The notes beneath the pieces are model-generated. The model worked only from the letters and a program-made list of their open reading frames with translations, was not told where the DNA came from and ran no database searches. Made by a program: the position numbers and the translations under genes. A stretch of DNA of 64,000 nucleotides from Chitinilyticum aquatile DSM 21506 (GTDB lineage Bacteria > Pseudomonadota > Gammaproteobacteria > Burkholderiales > Chitinibacteraceae): positions 124,001 through 188,000 of the forward strand of contig NZ_AUMS01000007.1 of assembly GCF_000430805.1 (NCBI RefSeq). The letters are read 5' to 3'. Shown in pieces: positions 17,371 through 26,029 of this stretch (position 1 is its first letter; every line of letters starts with the position of its first letter).

Positions 17371-17405
17371 GTAGGGTGTACAAAACCCGCAGGGATTTGC
17401 GCACC
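17371..17405 (+). repeat. GTAGGG-type intergenic repeat (second copy at 55018)
   Basis: GTAGGGTGTACAAAACCC, then GCAGGGATTTGCGCACC, just upstream of mog. The same sequence type recurs at 55018-55056. The inner part is an inverted repeat with a GCA loop. Confidence 0.75.
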
Positions 17406-17478
17406 GCACCGCGATTCAAATAAACAGGAGGGGGGTGTATGACCGCGTTCGCAAACCTGACGGCTTGCAAAACCTGCA

Positions 17479-18090
17479 TCAATTTGGAGAGACTGCGCTT
17501 GCTGAGCAGCAATGAGAGAAGTGCTCCACAAAGGCAACATAGAGGTTAAAAATTGCTCCAATCTGATCAATAGAGAAACAAATTTCCGGTCTGCACGTTA
17601 GATATTTTGACTTCATACACTGACTATGTATTTTTGTGTGGTCATTGGAATTGGAGAAGCCCTCGCCGTAATGAACCAGATGATTCCTCACTTTCTGCAG
17701 AAATTTTAAATCCTGCCAGACTTCTGTGCTGCGATCCACTTTTTTACCAAGAACTTTCTCGGCATACACTACAGACCTGATAATTCCTTTGTGACTTAAA
17801 TCGGAAGGAAGTAGTGAAATATCAGCAGCGGCTCTTTTCACATCGATTATTTCATCGATATTCTGTTCAAGAACACCGTAGGCAGAAATAAAGACAGCTC
17901 TCAAAAGGCTTTGTCGAGCAGCATTAATATTGCCTATGGAATCATCACCCCCTTCAGTCATCGCCTTTTTTACCTGATCATCAAAAACTTTATCTGCAGT
18001 CTTTGCTGCCTCATAGAGATAAGCAAGGTTTACGACAGAAAGAAATCTGGGGACGCAGTATGTCAAATCTTCACTTCTACAGTCAGTCAC
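17479..18090 (-). CDS. HEPN-domain protein (putative RNase-like), AT-rich
   Basis: Helical protein of 203 residues. KVRNHLVHYG contains R-x4-H, the catalytic motif of HEPN domains, which in many toxin and defence systems form RNases. An earlier helix includes ARQSLLRAVFISAYGVLEQN. The start is GTG 18090 with AGGA seven bases upstream. The gene is clearly AT-richer than its neighbours, suggesting acquisition by transfer. I see no adjacent nucleotidyltransferase (MNT) or other antitoxin gene; the next genes are mog and DUF3079. RNase activity is inference. Confidence 0.7.
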   Translation of the reverse strand: MTDCRSEDLTYCVPRFLSVVNLAYLYEAAKTADKVFDDQVKKAMTEGGDDSIGNINAARQSLLRAVFISAYGVLEQNIDEIIDVKRAAADISLLPSDLSHKGIIRSVVYAEKVLGKKVDRSTEVWQDLKFLQKVRNHLVHYGEGFSNSNDHTKIHSQCMKSKYLTCRPEICFSIDQIGAIFNLYVAFVEHFSHCCSASAVSPN

Positions 18091-18435
18091 AATAAAATCC
18101 TGTACACATCATAAAGACCAAGACCTTACCTAGCCAAGCAGGTCACCTCGGGCAAGATTGCGCATTTTTTCTACGCCTTCACACTTTTTTTAACTTTTCC
18201 TGATTTTACCGATTTTTTTAAAACTGTATCCGGCAAGGCTCACCGCGTGAATTGCGCAGTGCGAATGGCGCAGGGGCAGGCGCAACCATCGGGGCAAGGT
18301 GTCCGTGCAGAAGGCAAGGCACAAGGCGAAGCCACCGCAGGATGTTCCCGAAGCGCAGGCAGACGAGGTCATCATCCTTCGGCGCAATCCCGAAGGGGGA
18401 CTTCCTCTGGGACGTTCGCTGCACTCATTGACGTC
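18091..18435. other. Gene-free stretch with poly-A/T tracts
   Basis: About 345 bases between the HEPN gene and DUF3079. From 18165 to 18235 the plus strand has runs of T (the HEPN gene's upstream side), then the GC content rises abruptly. ATTGCGCAGTGCGAAT (18250-18265) is palindromic. Short ORFs here look spurious. Confidence 0.45.
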
Positions 18436-18639
18436 CTACACCTTACCCGCAGCGGCGTTCCCTTCAGCACTTCCGGTTTCCTCTTCCCACGTCGCCCAGT
18501 CCTCGCCCCAGATTTCCACGGGATGCTGCGTGCGGCCGGCGCCGTTGCCGCAGCGCAGGTCATCAGCGGCACAGTAGCGGTCGCAGCCCCAGCAGATGCG
18601 CTCGGGGTGGGCGGGGTTGAGCGGGACTTTCTTGGCCAT
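18436..18639 (-). CDS. DUF3079 family small protein
   Basis: Small protein of 67 residues starting MAKKVPLNPAHPERICWGCD, the DUF3079 signature, with Cys residues in ICWGCDRYC and DLRCGNG that may bind a metal. AAGG lies five bases before ATG 18639. It follows narL on the same strand with 44 bases between. No function is known for the family. Confidence 0.85.
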   Translation of the reverse strand: MAKKVPLNPAHPERICWGCDRYCAADDLRCGNGAGRTQHPVEIWGEDWATWEEETGSAEGNAAAGKV

Positions 18640-18683
18640 TGCCGCCTTATCTCTATACCGCCACCAGTATCAGAACACAGCCC

Positions 18684-19349
18684 TTACTGTATGCCGTGTT
18701 CAACAGCATACACTGCTGCCTGCACACGGCTCGATAGCCCGAGCTTTTTCAGGATGTTCTGCACATGGATTTTCACGGTGCTCTCTGCCACGTCGAGCTG
18801 GCGGGCGATCACCTTGTTGCTGGAGCCGTGCGCGAGGCAGGCGAGAATTTCGCGCTCGCGCGGGGTGAGCTTGTCCTTTTCCACCGCAATCGGCGCGGCG
18901 CCGGCGGCGCGGAATTGCTGCACCAGCTTGGCGGTCATGCCTTCGGCGATCACCGCTTCACCATCAAAGGCACGGCGCACGGCATTGACCAGGTAATCGG
19001 CGTCGATGTTCTTCAGCAGGTAGCCGCGCGCACCGTTGCGCAGCGCGGTGGCAAGGTCTTCGGCATCTTCCGAAACGGTGAGCATCAGCACTGCCGTGTC
19101 GGGCGAATCCTGCAGGATCAGTTGCAGCACTTCCAGGCCCGAGAGGCCCGGCATATTGAGGTCGAGCAGCACCACATCGGGTTTCAGCTCGTTCACGCGC
19201 TTGAGTCCCTCGGCACCGTCGGCGGCTTCACCGACGATCTGCAAATCGGCCTGTTTGGAGAGCAGCAGCTTCACGCCGCTGCGAAACAGCGTGTGGTCGT
19301 CGATCAGCAGCACGCGAATGAAGGTGGCGGGTTCAGCTTGCTCAGGCAT
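18684..19349 (-). CDS. narL: NarL-type response regulator
   Basis: Two-component regulator of 221 residues. The receiver domain has DDH (near residue 17), phosphoacceptor Asp in VVLLDLNMPG and the conserved Lys in YLLKNID. The LuxR-type helix-turn-helix is LTPREREILACLAHGSSNKVIARQLDV (given in part: LTPREREILACLAHG), then STVKIHVQNILKKLGL. It overlaps narX by 8 bases, so the two are a pair. NarL proteins turn on nitrate respiration genes and repress others in response to nitrate or nitrite. No nar operon lies in the window. Confidence 0.9.
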   Translation of the reverse strand: MPEQAEPATFIRVLLIDDHTLFRSGVKLLLSKQADLQIVGEAADGAEGLKRVNELKPDVVLLDLNMPGLSGLEVLQLILQDSPDTAVLMLTVSEDAEDLATALRNGARGYLLKNIDADYLVNAVRRAFDGEAVIAEGMTAKLVQQFRAAGAAPIAVEKDKLTPREREILACLAHGSSNKVIARQLDVAESTVKIHVQNILKKLGLSSRVQAAVYAVEHGIQ

Positions 19350-21288
19350 GCTCGTTCCTTGATGGTTTGTGACGCTGCGCTTCGGGCAGCAGCAGGCGCA
19401 CGGTGACGCCATTGGCAGATTCGATAGTCAGTGTCGCACCAACCCGGGCGGCGCGCTCCTGCATGATGCGCAGGCCCACGTGGCGCTCGGCGCGGGACGC
19501 CATCAGCGCGGCGTCGAAACCGGGGCCGTTATCGTGGATCGCGAGCAGCAGATCCGGCCCTTCGACAAAAGTGACGGTGACCTGGTCGGCACTGACGGCA
19601 TGCTTGCGCACGTTCGACAGTGCTTCCTGCAGGATGAAGAGGATCTGGATCTGCTCGTCGGGCGGCAGCGGCACGCCGTGGCCACTGCTGGTGAAGGAGA
19701 CTTTCATGCCGGTTTGCCGCCGGAATTTGGCTGCAGTGGCCTCCAGCGCGGCATTGAGATCGCCCTCGCCCAGCCGGCTGCGGAAATTCAGCAGCAGGTC
19801 GCGCACGTCCTCGTAGCTTTCCTGCACGCCGGCGTGCAGCAGCGGCACAATCTCGCGTGCCTCGGCCAGATTATCCCTTTCGAGGCAGTCTTCCAGCATC
19901 TGCACCTGCAGGTTCAGGAAGGACAGGCCCTGCGCGATGCTGTCATGCAAGCCCTGCGCGAGCAGATTGCGCTCCTGCGTGACCGCGAGCTCGCGCTCGC
20001 TGGCAGCCAGGCGCTGGTTTTCCAGCGCATTGCCCAGGTGGTGGCCAAGCGTGTCGAGCAGCTGCAGCTCGCGGGCGGTGAACTCGTGCGGCTGCTGGAA
20101 ATACAGATTGAAATAGCCGGTCTGCTCCTGGCGGGCACGGATCGGAAAGGCGGTAACCTGCGCGAAACCCTGCTGCTCGCACTCGCGCGCGGCGCTGCCG
20201 GGGATACCCTTGCGGAAATCGTGGATCACCGCGCTATTGCTCTGCACGACCGCACCGCACAGGCAGTCGTTGATCTGCCGGCATTGCGGCGCAGCAAGCA
20301 GCACGTCGGGCAGGTGATCGGCCACCATCAGGTGCGCATTCTGCTGCGCGGGGTCGAGCACGCGCACGCTGGCGGCATCCGCGCCGAACCATTCGCGCAT
20401 GCGCTCGATGAAACCGCGGCACAGCTCTTGCGCAGCGTGCGTTTCGTTCAGGAAGGCGGCGGTGCCATAGAGCAGCGACAATTCGCGGTTCTGGCCGTTG
20501 AGCGTGGCGGTTTTTTCCTCGACGCGCGCTTCCAGCGTGGCGTAGGACTCGGAAAGCCGGTCAGCCATGCGGTTGAAGCCGGCGGCCAGCGCGCCGAATT
20601 CGTCGCTCGTTTCCACCGGCAACCGCACTGCAAGATCGCGCTGCGCCATGCGCTGCATGCCTTCCTGCAGCGTTTCCAGCGGGCGGAATACCAGCAGGAA
20701 CATCAGGTAGATCTGCGCGACACAGCCGGCGACCGCCATCGCGATCAGCACCAGCTGCGAGAGGCGCAGGAACAGCGTGCGGCGTTCGTTGTAGCGCTCG
20801 ACCAGCCCGACCAGGCGGTCGACGTCGGCAACAAAACGGTCGGAATCGCTGCGCAGGTCGGTCCATGCCGGCAGGCGCCGCCCCTGCAGCACATCGTCGG
20901 CCCAGCGGGCGATCTGGCTGTCGTATTGCTGGCGGATGCGCGCGAACACATCCCGCACTTCGTCATCATTGGGCAGATAGAGCGGCCGCGCCGGATCGCC
21001 ATGCTGCAGCAGGTCCAGCGTGGCGGCAAAGGCATTGCGTTCGTCCAGAATGCGCTGCTTGAGTGCCGGGTTGCGGTCTGTCGCGTATTCCTGCATCGAC
21101 AGACCGAGCTGGTAGGTCTGCTTTCTGAGGCTGCCTGCGGCATTGATGGCCGCAGCGCCGCCTTCCAGCTGCCACGACAGATACAGCGTGGCGCCGATGA
21201 CGGTCAGGCCGATCAGCAGCGACAGCATCAGGAAGCTCACGACCCGCGTCGAAAGCCGCCGGCGCGGCAGCAGGCTGGTGCTGAACAT
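19342..21288 (-). CDS. narX: Nitrate/nitrite sensor histidine kinase NarX
   Basis: Membrane sensor kinase of 648 residues. TM1 (LSTRVVSFLMLSLLIGLTVIG region) is followed by the P-box-like sequence GSLRKQTYQLGLSMQ that binds nitrate/nitrite in NarX/NarQ, then TM2 (near residues 180-205), HAMP, a GAF-like region with several Cys, the H-box GLHDSIAQGLSFLNLQVQ of HisKA_3 kinases, and an HATPase domain (NDNGPGF-like HDNGPGF). ATG 21288 overlaps the mobA-moaC stop, so narXL are co-transcribed with Moco genes. Confidence 0.93.
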   Translation of the reverse strand: MFSTSLLPRRRLSTRVVSFLMLSLLIGLTVIGATLYLSWQLEGGAAAINAAGSLRKQTYQLGLSMQEYATDRNPALKQRILDERNAFAATLDLLQHGDPARPLYLPNDDEVRDVFARIRQQYDSQIARWADDVLQGRRLPAWTDLRSDSDRFVADVDRLVGLVERYNERRTLFLRLSQLVLIAMAVAGCVAQIYLMFLLVFRPLETLQEGMQRMAQRDLAVRLPVETSDEFGALAAGFNRMADRLSESYATLEARVEEKTATLNGQNRELSLLYGTAAFLNETHAAQELCRGFIERMREWFGADAASVRVLDPAQQNAHLMVADHLPDVLLAAPQCRQINDCLCGAVVQSNSAVIHDFRKGIPGSAARECEQQGFAQVTAFPIRARQEQTGYFNLYFQQPHEFTARELQLLDTLGHHLGNALENQRLAASERELAVTQERNLLAQGLHDSIAQGLSFLNLQVQMLEDCLERDNLAEAREIVPLLHAGVQESYEDVRDLLLNFRSRLGEGDLNAALEATAAKFRRQTGMKVSFTSSGHGVPLPPDEQIQILFILQEALSNVRKHAVSADQVTVTFVEGPDLLLAIHDNGPGFDAALMASRAERHVGLRIMQERAARVGATLTIESANGVTVRLLLPEAQRHKPSRNEHA

Positions 21289-22403
21289 CAGCGGGGTTCC
21301 GCCAGCCAGTGGCCGGATTTGCCGCCGGTTTTTTCCAGCAGGCGGATACCGGACATTTCCATGCCCTTGTCCACCGCCTTGCACATGTCGTAGATGGTGA
21401 GCAGCGCGACCTGCACAGCAGTCAGCGCTTCCATTTCCACGCCGGTGACGCCGAAGGTCGACGCGGTCACTTCGCAGTGCACACAGCTGGCGGCCTCATC
21501 CAGCCGGAATGCCACCTCGACACCGGACAGCGGCAGTGGATGGCACAGCGGCACCAGGTCCGAAGTGCGCTTGGCCCCCATGATGGCGGCAATGCGGGCA
21601 ATCCCCAGCACGTCGCCCTTCTTGTGCGTGCCGGCGGCGATCCTGGCCAGCGTTTCCGGCAGCATGACGATGCGCCCGGCGGCACGCGCCACGCGCTGGG
21701 TTGGCGTCTTGCCGCCGACATTCACCATGTGCGCCTGGCCGTCGGCATCGAAATGCGTCAGCTCCGCGCTTGCGCCCTGCAGTTTGTCTGTCATGCGCTG
21801 CATATCCTCTGGGGTATTAAGGTTTTCAAACTGGCTTTCATTGAGCTCTACGGGCATACCCCCCATCTCATCCAGCCATTGCCGCAAGCGGCCGTGCCCG
21901 CTGGCAAGCCGCGCCCGCAAGGCAGGCAGCAGCTGGCGCGCCAGCAGGCAGATGGCCGGATGGGCTTCACCAGCACTGCTGGCATAGGCCGCCAGCGGCC
22001 CATCCTGACAGCACGCCAGCAGTTTTTCCAGCAGATCGGCCGGCAGACCAGGCACATCGCAGGGAACCACCAGCAGATAATCCGCCTGGCTGGCGGCCAG
22101 CGCCGCCTCGATACCGGCGAGCGGGCCGGGATAATCCGGCCAGTTGTCCGCCAGCACCGGCAAACCCAGCGCGGCGTAATCGGCCTGGTTGCGGTTGGCC
22201 GAAATCAGTATTTCCGCTGGTGGCAGCGTCTGCTCACGCAGCCGGGCCAGCACATGCAGCACCAGTGGCTGGCCGGCCAGGCGCTGCCAGCCCTTGTCCA
22301 CCCCGCCCATGCGGCTGCCGCGCCCGCCGGCGAGAATCACGGCGGCGATGCGCGGTGGCGGCGCTGTTGATTTATCCGGGGCGCCCACCGGCAATCCGTT
22401 CAT
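21288..22403 (-). CDS. Fused MobA-MoaC: guanylyltransferase + cyclic pyranopterin phosphate synthase
   Basis: One ORF of 371 residues joins two Moco enzymes. Residues about 18-200 are MobA, which attaches GMP to the cofactor: [37 protein letters not shown]. Residues about 212-371 are MoaC, which with MoaA makes cyclic pyranopterin monophosphate: [50 protein letters not shown]. The joint contains an in-frame ATG at 21794 that would give a 168-residue MoaC, with AGAGGA ten bases upstream, so MoaC may also be made separately. ATG 22403 overlaps the moaE stop. Confidence 0.9.
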   Translation of the reverse strand: MNGLPVGAPDKSTAPPPRIAAVILAGGRGSRMGGVDKGWQRLAGQPLVLHVLARLREQTLPPAEILISANRNQADYAALGLPVLADNWPDYPGPLAGIEAALAASQADYLLVVPCDVPGLPADLLEKLLACCQDGPLAAYASSAGEAHPAICLLARQLLPALRARLASGHGRLRQWLDEMGGMPVELNESQFENLNTPEDMQRMTDKLQGASAELTHFDADGQAHMVNVGGKTPTQRVARAAGRIVMLPETLARIAAGTHKKGDVLGIARIAAIMGAKRTSDLVPLCHPLPLSGVEVAFRLDEAASCVHCEVTASTFGVTGVEMEALTAVQVALLTIYDMCKAVDKGMEMSGIRLLEKTGGKSGHWLAEPR

Positions 22404-22855
22404 CACTCACGGCTCCAGCGCAGCAAGGCTGCGGCGTCGCTGTCTTTGGCCTCTACCCACGCCGCGCCCTCGCCCGTGGTTTCCTTTTTCCAGAATGGCG
22501 CTTCATTTTTCAGAAAATCCATGATGAACTGGCTGGCGGCAAAAGCGGCATCGCGATGCGCGCTGGCTACCAGCAGCAGCACGATCTGCTCTGAGAGTTT
22601 CAGCTCGCCCACACGGTGAACCACCGTCACGGCGGACAGCGGCCAGCGTTCGCCGGCCTGAGCCACGATCATGCCCAGCTGTTTCTCCGTCATGCCGGGA
22701 TAGTGTTCCAGCGTCATGCCGGCGAGCCGCCCGGGCACGTCGCGCACGAGGCCGACAAAGGCGACCACCGCGCCGACTTCAGCACGGCCAGCCAGGAGCG
22801 CGTATTCATCGGCCAGCGAAAAATCGGCCTCCTGCACGCGGATCGTCACGTCCAT
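22403..22855 (-). CDS. moaE: Molybdopterin synthase catalytic subunit
   Basis: MoaE (150 residues) forms a heterotetramer with MoaD and transfers two sulfurs to cyclic pyranopterin phosphate. [40 protein letters not shown] and the active-site lysine region [12 protein letters not shown] are present. ATG 22855 is preceded by GGAG; an upstream extension overlaps moaD. Stop overlaps mobA-moaC. Confidence 0.95.
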   Translation of the reverse strand: MDVTIRVQEADFSLADEYALLAGRAEVGAVVAFVGLVRDVPGRLAGMTLEHYPGMTEKQLGMIVAQAGERWPLSAVTVVHRVGELKLSEQIVLLLVASAHRDAAFAASQFIMDFLKNEAPFWKKETTGEGAAWVEAKDSDAAALLRWSRE

Positions 22856-22865
22856 GCTGCGCTCC

Positions 22866-23129
22866 TCAGCCACCGGTGACCGGCGGAAACAGCGCCACCT
22901 CGGCATCGGCCGGAATCACCTCGGCAAGGCTTGCCATGTCCTGATTGATGGCGGCACGGAAAACGCGTGCGCCACCGAATTCCGTCGCCCAGTCGCCGCC
23001 GCGAGCCACCAGCAGCGCCACCAGATCGGCCAGTGTCGCACCTTCGGGCAGCGCCAGCGTTTCTTCGCTGGTGCGCAGCACATCGCGCAGGCGGGCGAAA
23101 TACAGCACCCGGATCGTCATGCTTGCCAT
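22866..23129 (-). CDS. moaD: Molybdopterin synthase sulfur-carrier subunit
   Basis: Ubiquitin-like MoaD of 87 residues ending in the essential Gly-Gly (PPVTGG), whose C-terminus carries the thiocarboxylate. MTIRVLYFARLRDVL is the usual start region. Among three close ATGs I prefer 23129 because AGAGG is six bases upstream; 23120 is possible. Lies between moeA and moaE. Confidence 0.93.
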   Translation of the reverse strand: MASMTIRVLYFARLRDVLRTSEETLALPEGATLADLVALLVARGGDWATEFGGARVFRAAINQDMASLAEVIPADAEVALFPPVTGG

Positions 23130-23139
23130 GTTCATCCTC

Positions 23140-24330
23140 TTACAGCAGGCCCGCCAGGGGCAGATAGCGCACGATGTCGCCGGCGGCAACGGTCTGCCCG
23201 GCCGGCAGGTCGACCAGCCCATCGGCCCAGGCCAGCGACGTCATCACTGCCGAGCCCTGATGCGGATACAGCAGCACGCGGCCGTCATCCCCCAGCTTCA
23301 CGCGCAGAAATTCACGCCGGTCGCCGGCTTTGGGCCAGGCAAAACCGGCCGGCAACGGCAATGCGACAGACGCGGTCTGTGCTGCGCCGCTGCGCGCCAG
23401 CAGGAATGGACGCACCAGCATCAGGAAGGTCACGAAGGCCGACACCGGATTGCCGGGCAGGCCGATGAAATCGGCGTCGGCAATGCGTCCGAATGCAAAG
23501 GGCTTGCCGGGCTTGATGGCGATTTTCCACACATTCAGCTCGCCCAGCGCCTGCACTGCCGCCTTCACATGGTCTTCCTCGCCCACCGACACGCCACCGG
23601 TACTGATGACCACATCGTGGCTGGCCGCCAGCCGGGCCAGTTCGCTGCGGGTGCTCTCGAAATCGTCGGCAACGAGGCCGGCAATGGTCAGCTCGCAGCC
23701 AAGGCGCTGCAGCAAAGCGGCCAGCGCGTAGCGGTTGCTGTTGTAGATCTGGCCGGGAGCCAGCGGCTGGCCCGGCTCGACCAGCTCGTCGCCGGTATTG
23801 AGCAATGCGACCTTGAGCGGCACAAACACGCTGACTTCTGCAATGCCCAGCGAGGCGAGCAGCGCCAGCGCGGCCGGCTCAAGACGGTGGCCGGCATGCA
23901 GCACGACAGCGCCGCTGGCGATGTCTTCTCCAGTGCAGCGAATATGCTGGCCGGCGCGCGGGGCACGTTCCAGATGCAGGGTATCGCCCTGCAGCCTTGC
24001 ATTTTCCTGCATTTCTACCGCATTACACCCGGCAGGTATTGGTGCACCGGTGAAAATGCGCGCGGCAGTGCCCGGCAGCAGCGGCGCCGGCACATCGCCA
24101 GCGGCAATGCGCGCGACCACCGGATAGGCCTGCGGTGCAGCGGCAAAATCGGGCACATTGAGCGCGTAGCCATCCATCGCGCTGTTGTCGAAACTCGGAA
24201 CAGCGAGCGGCGCAATCACGTCGGCAACCAGCACGCGGTCGTCAGCACCGGCCAGCGGCACGGTTTCAGTCTGTGTCTGGCGGCGGGCGGCGGCCAGCAG
24301 CTGGCCAAGGGCGGTATCAAAATCAAGCAT
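23140..24330 (-). CDS. moeA: Molybdopterin molybdotransferase
   Basis: MoeA (396 residues) inserts molybdate into adenylated molybdopterin made by Mog. VPSFDNSAMDGYAL, the TGAPIPAGCNAVEMQE loop, NTGDELVEPGQ, STGGVSVGEEDHVK and GLPGNPVSAFVTF cover domains I-III; domain IV is at the C-terminus. ATG 24330 overlaps the mobB end by 8 bases. Complete length for the family. Confidence 0.96.
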   Translation of the reverse strand: MLDFDTALGQLLAAARRQTQTETVPLAGADDRVLVADVIAPLAVPSFDNSAMDGYALNVPDFAAAPQAYPVVARIAAGDVPAPLLPGTAARIFTGAPIPAGCNAVEMQENARLQGDTLHLERAPRAGQHIRCTGEDIASGAVVLHAGHRLEPAALALLASLGIAEVSVFVPLKVALLNTGDELVEPGQPLAPGQIYNSNRYALAALLQRLGCELTIAGLVADDFESTRSELARLAASHDVVISTGGVSVGEEDHVKAAVQALGELNVWKIAIKPGKPFAFGRIADADFIGLPGNPVSAFVTFLMLVRPFLLARSGAAQTASVALPLPAGFAWPKAGDRREFLRVKLGDDGRVLLYPHQGSAVMTSLAWADGLVDLPAGQTVAAGDIVRYLPLAGLL

Positions 24331-24862
24331 GGCGGGCGGTATCGAGTTTGAGGTGGCGGACAATGAATGCCGCCACCGCGTTGATGTCATTGAGAGCCAG
24401 CAGTGGCACCTGACTGGCGCGAGAATCGATGGCTGCCGGCGTACTGTCGCAGGCGATGGCCACAATGCCGCAATCATCCGGCGCCAGCAAGGGTTTGCCA
24501 GTGGCCGCGCGCCAGACTTCCAGGCGCGGGATCGCTTCCTGCTTGAAGCCCTCGACCAGCGTCAGGTCGGCCGGAGCAAGCCGCGCCAGCAATTCAGGCA
24601 AGGACGGCTCGGCGGCCTCGCGCAAGGGGTGGCTGAGCACATAGCCCCAGGGCGTGGCGAGCATGACTTCCTGCGCGCCGGCATCACGGAAGCGCGCGCT
24701 ATCTTTCGTCGGCGGTTCCATCGCGGGTATATGGTGTGAATGCTTGATGACATTGACCCGCAGCCCCATACCCATCAAGACCGGCAGCAATTGCTCGATC
24801 AGTGTCGTCTTGCCCGAGCCCGACCAGCCGCAGATGCCGAAGACCGCCTTCGTCACCGGCAT
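24323..24862 (-). CDS. mobB: Molybdopterin-guanine dinucleotide biosynthesis protein B
   Basis: GTP-binding P-loop protein of 179 residues assisting MobA. Walker A is GWSGSGKTTLIEQL; VNVIKHSHH and LTLVEGFKQEAIPRLEVWR are family motifs. ATG 24862 lies two bases past the moaA stop, and the 3' end overlaps moeA, so the gene is inside the Moco operon. The family is accessory, not essential, for MGD formation. Confidence 0.94.
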   Translation of the reverse strand: MPVTKAVFGICGWSGSGKTTLIEQLLPVLMGMGLRVNVIKHSHHIPAMEPPTKDSARFRDAGAQEVMLATPWGYVLSHPLREAAEPSLPELLARLAPADLTLVEGFKQEAIPRLEVWRAATGKPLLAPDDCGIVAIACDSTPAAIDSRASQVPLLALNDINAVAAFIVRHLKLDTARHA

Positions 24863-24864
24863 GC

Positions 24865-25890
24865 TCAGCCCCCCGTCTGCGACATGAAGCGGATGATCTT
24901 GGCCGGCTGCTCGATGAATTCGTGGCGCTCGGGCTTCAATTCGATGGCAGCACGAATCGCTGCATCCAGCTCGGCATCGGAACATCCCGCGCGCAGCAAG
25001 GGGCGCAGTTCGAATTTCTCTTCCTGCCCCAGACACAGGTAGAGCGTGCCATCCACTGATAAGCGCACGCGGTTGCAGGTGGCACAGAAATGCTGCGAAA
25101 TCGGCGTGATGAAGCCGATCTGCCCGCGTCCGTCCGCAGTCTGCCAGTAGCGCGCCGGGCCTCCGCCCAATTCCTGCACGCAGGGCACAAGGCCGAAACG
25201 TTCGATGAGCTGCGGGCGCACGTCGTCGAGCGGCAGATATTGCGCATTACGACCGGTATCGCCGACCGGCATGGTTTCGATCAGGCGCAGAATGAAGCCC
25301 TCATCAAGACAGAACTGCGCCATGCGTTCGATTTCGTGATCGTTCACGCCGCGCATGGCCACCATATTGAGCTTGATCGGACTGAAACCCGCTTCCTTGC
25401 CGGCCATGATGCCAGCCATGATGGCGTCGAAACTGTCGCGCCCGGTCACCGAATTCAGACAGGCCTTGTCGAGCGAATCGAGGCTGACATTGATGCGCGC
25501 CAGGCCGGCACGTTTGAGCGCATGCGCATGCTTGCCCAGCTGCGTGGCATTGGTGGACAGCGAGAGGTCGCGCACGCCGTCAATTGCCGCCAGATTGCCG
25601 ACCAGATCGACAAGATTGCGCCGCAGCAGCGGCTCGCCGCCGGTGAGGCGCACGCGCGATACGCCCATGCGGGCAAACGCGGCGACCACCCGTTCGACCT
25701 CGGCAAAACTCAGCCACTCGGCAGGCTCGGCATAGCCGTCGAAGCCTTTGGGCAGGCAATAATTGCAGCGCAGGTCGCAGCGATCCGTGACGGACAGGCG
25801 CAGGTAACGCACGCTGCGGCCAAAGCGGTCGCTCAGGCTCGCGCGGTCGGACAGATTGGCGGATGCGGCGGGGTCGATGGCAGTCGTCAT
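24865..25890 (-). CDS. moaA: GTP 3',8-cyclase
   Basis: Radical SAM enzyme of 341 residues that begins Moco synthesis by converting GTP to 3',8-cyclo-7,8-dihydro-GTP. The N-terminal cluster is CDLRCNYC (C38, C42, C45), LTGGEPLLR is the SAM-binding region, and the C-terminal second cluster is FCATCNRVRL plus Cys in LYLC. The protein ends in the conserved GG. First gene of the Moco-narXL operon; the promoter must lie in the 139 bases before it, where I cannot pick out a Moco riboswitch or FNR site with confidence. Confidence 0.96.
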   Translation of the reverse strand: MTTAIDPAASANLSDRASLSDRFGRSVRYLRLSVTDRCDLRCNYCLPKGFDGYAEPAEWLSFAEVERVVAAFARMGVSRVRLTGGEPLLRRNLVDLVGNLAAIDGVRDLSLSTNATQLGKHAHALKRAGLARINVSLDSLDKACLNSVTGRDSFDAIMAGIMAGKEAGFSPIKLNMVAMRGVNDHEIERMAQFCLDEGFILRLIETMPVGDTGRNAQYLPLDDVRPQLIERFGLVPCVQELGGGPARYWQTADGRGQIGFITPISQHFCATCNRVRLSVDGTLYLCLGQEEKFELRPLLRAGCSDAELDAAIRAAIELKPERHEFIEQPAKIIRFMSQTGG

Positions 25891-26029
25891 GGCGGTTTCC
25901 TCACTGCATCAGTCTAAGCGTTTGGCGTGTGCCTTACAGTTAGTCGGACGAAGGACCAGGGCATTACTACTTAGTGACTAGACCCCGTTGATGCTTGCGT
26001 CACAATCCACCGGCTTTGCGGGGGAATTG

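Noticed and set aside
19369-21393. Plus-strand ORF of 674 codons opposite narX
   Set aside because: His/Gln/Arg-rich translation with no domain; the narX reading on the other strand has all kinase motifs.
25891-26029. FNR site or Moco riboswitch before moaA
   Set aside because: TTGATGCTTGCGTCACA has only one FNR half-site, and I cannot fold a convincing Moco RNA motif by eye.
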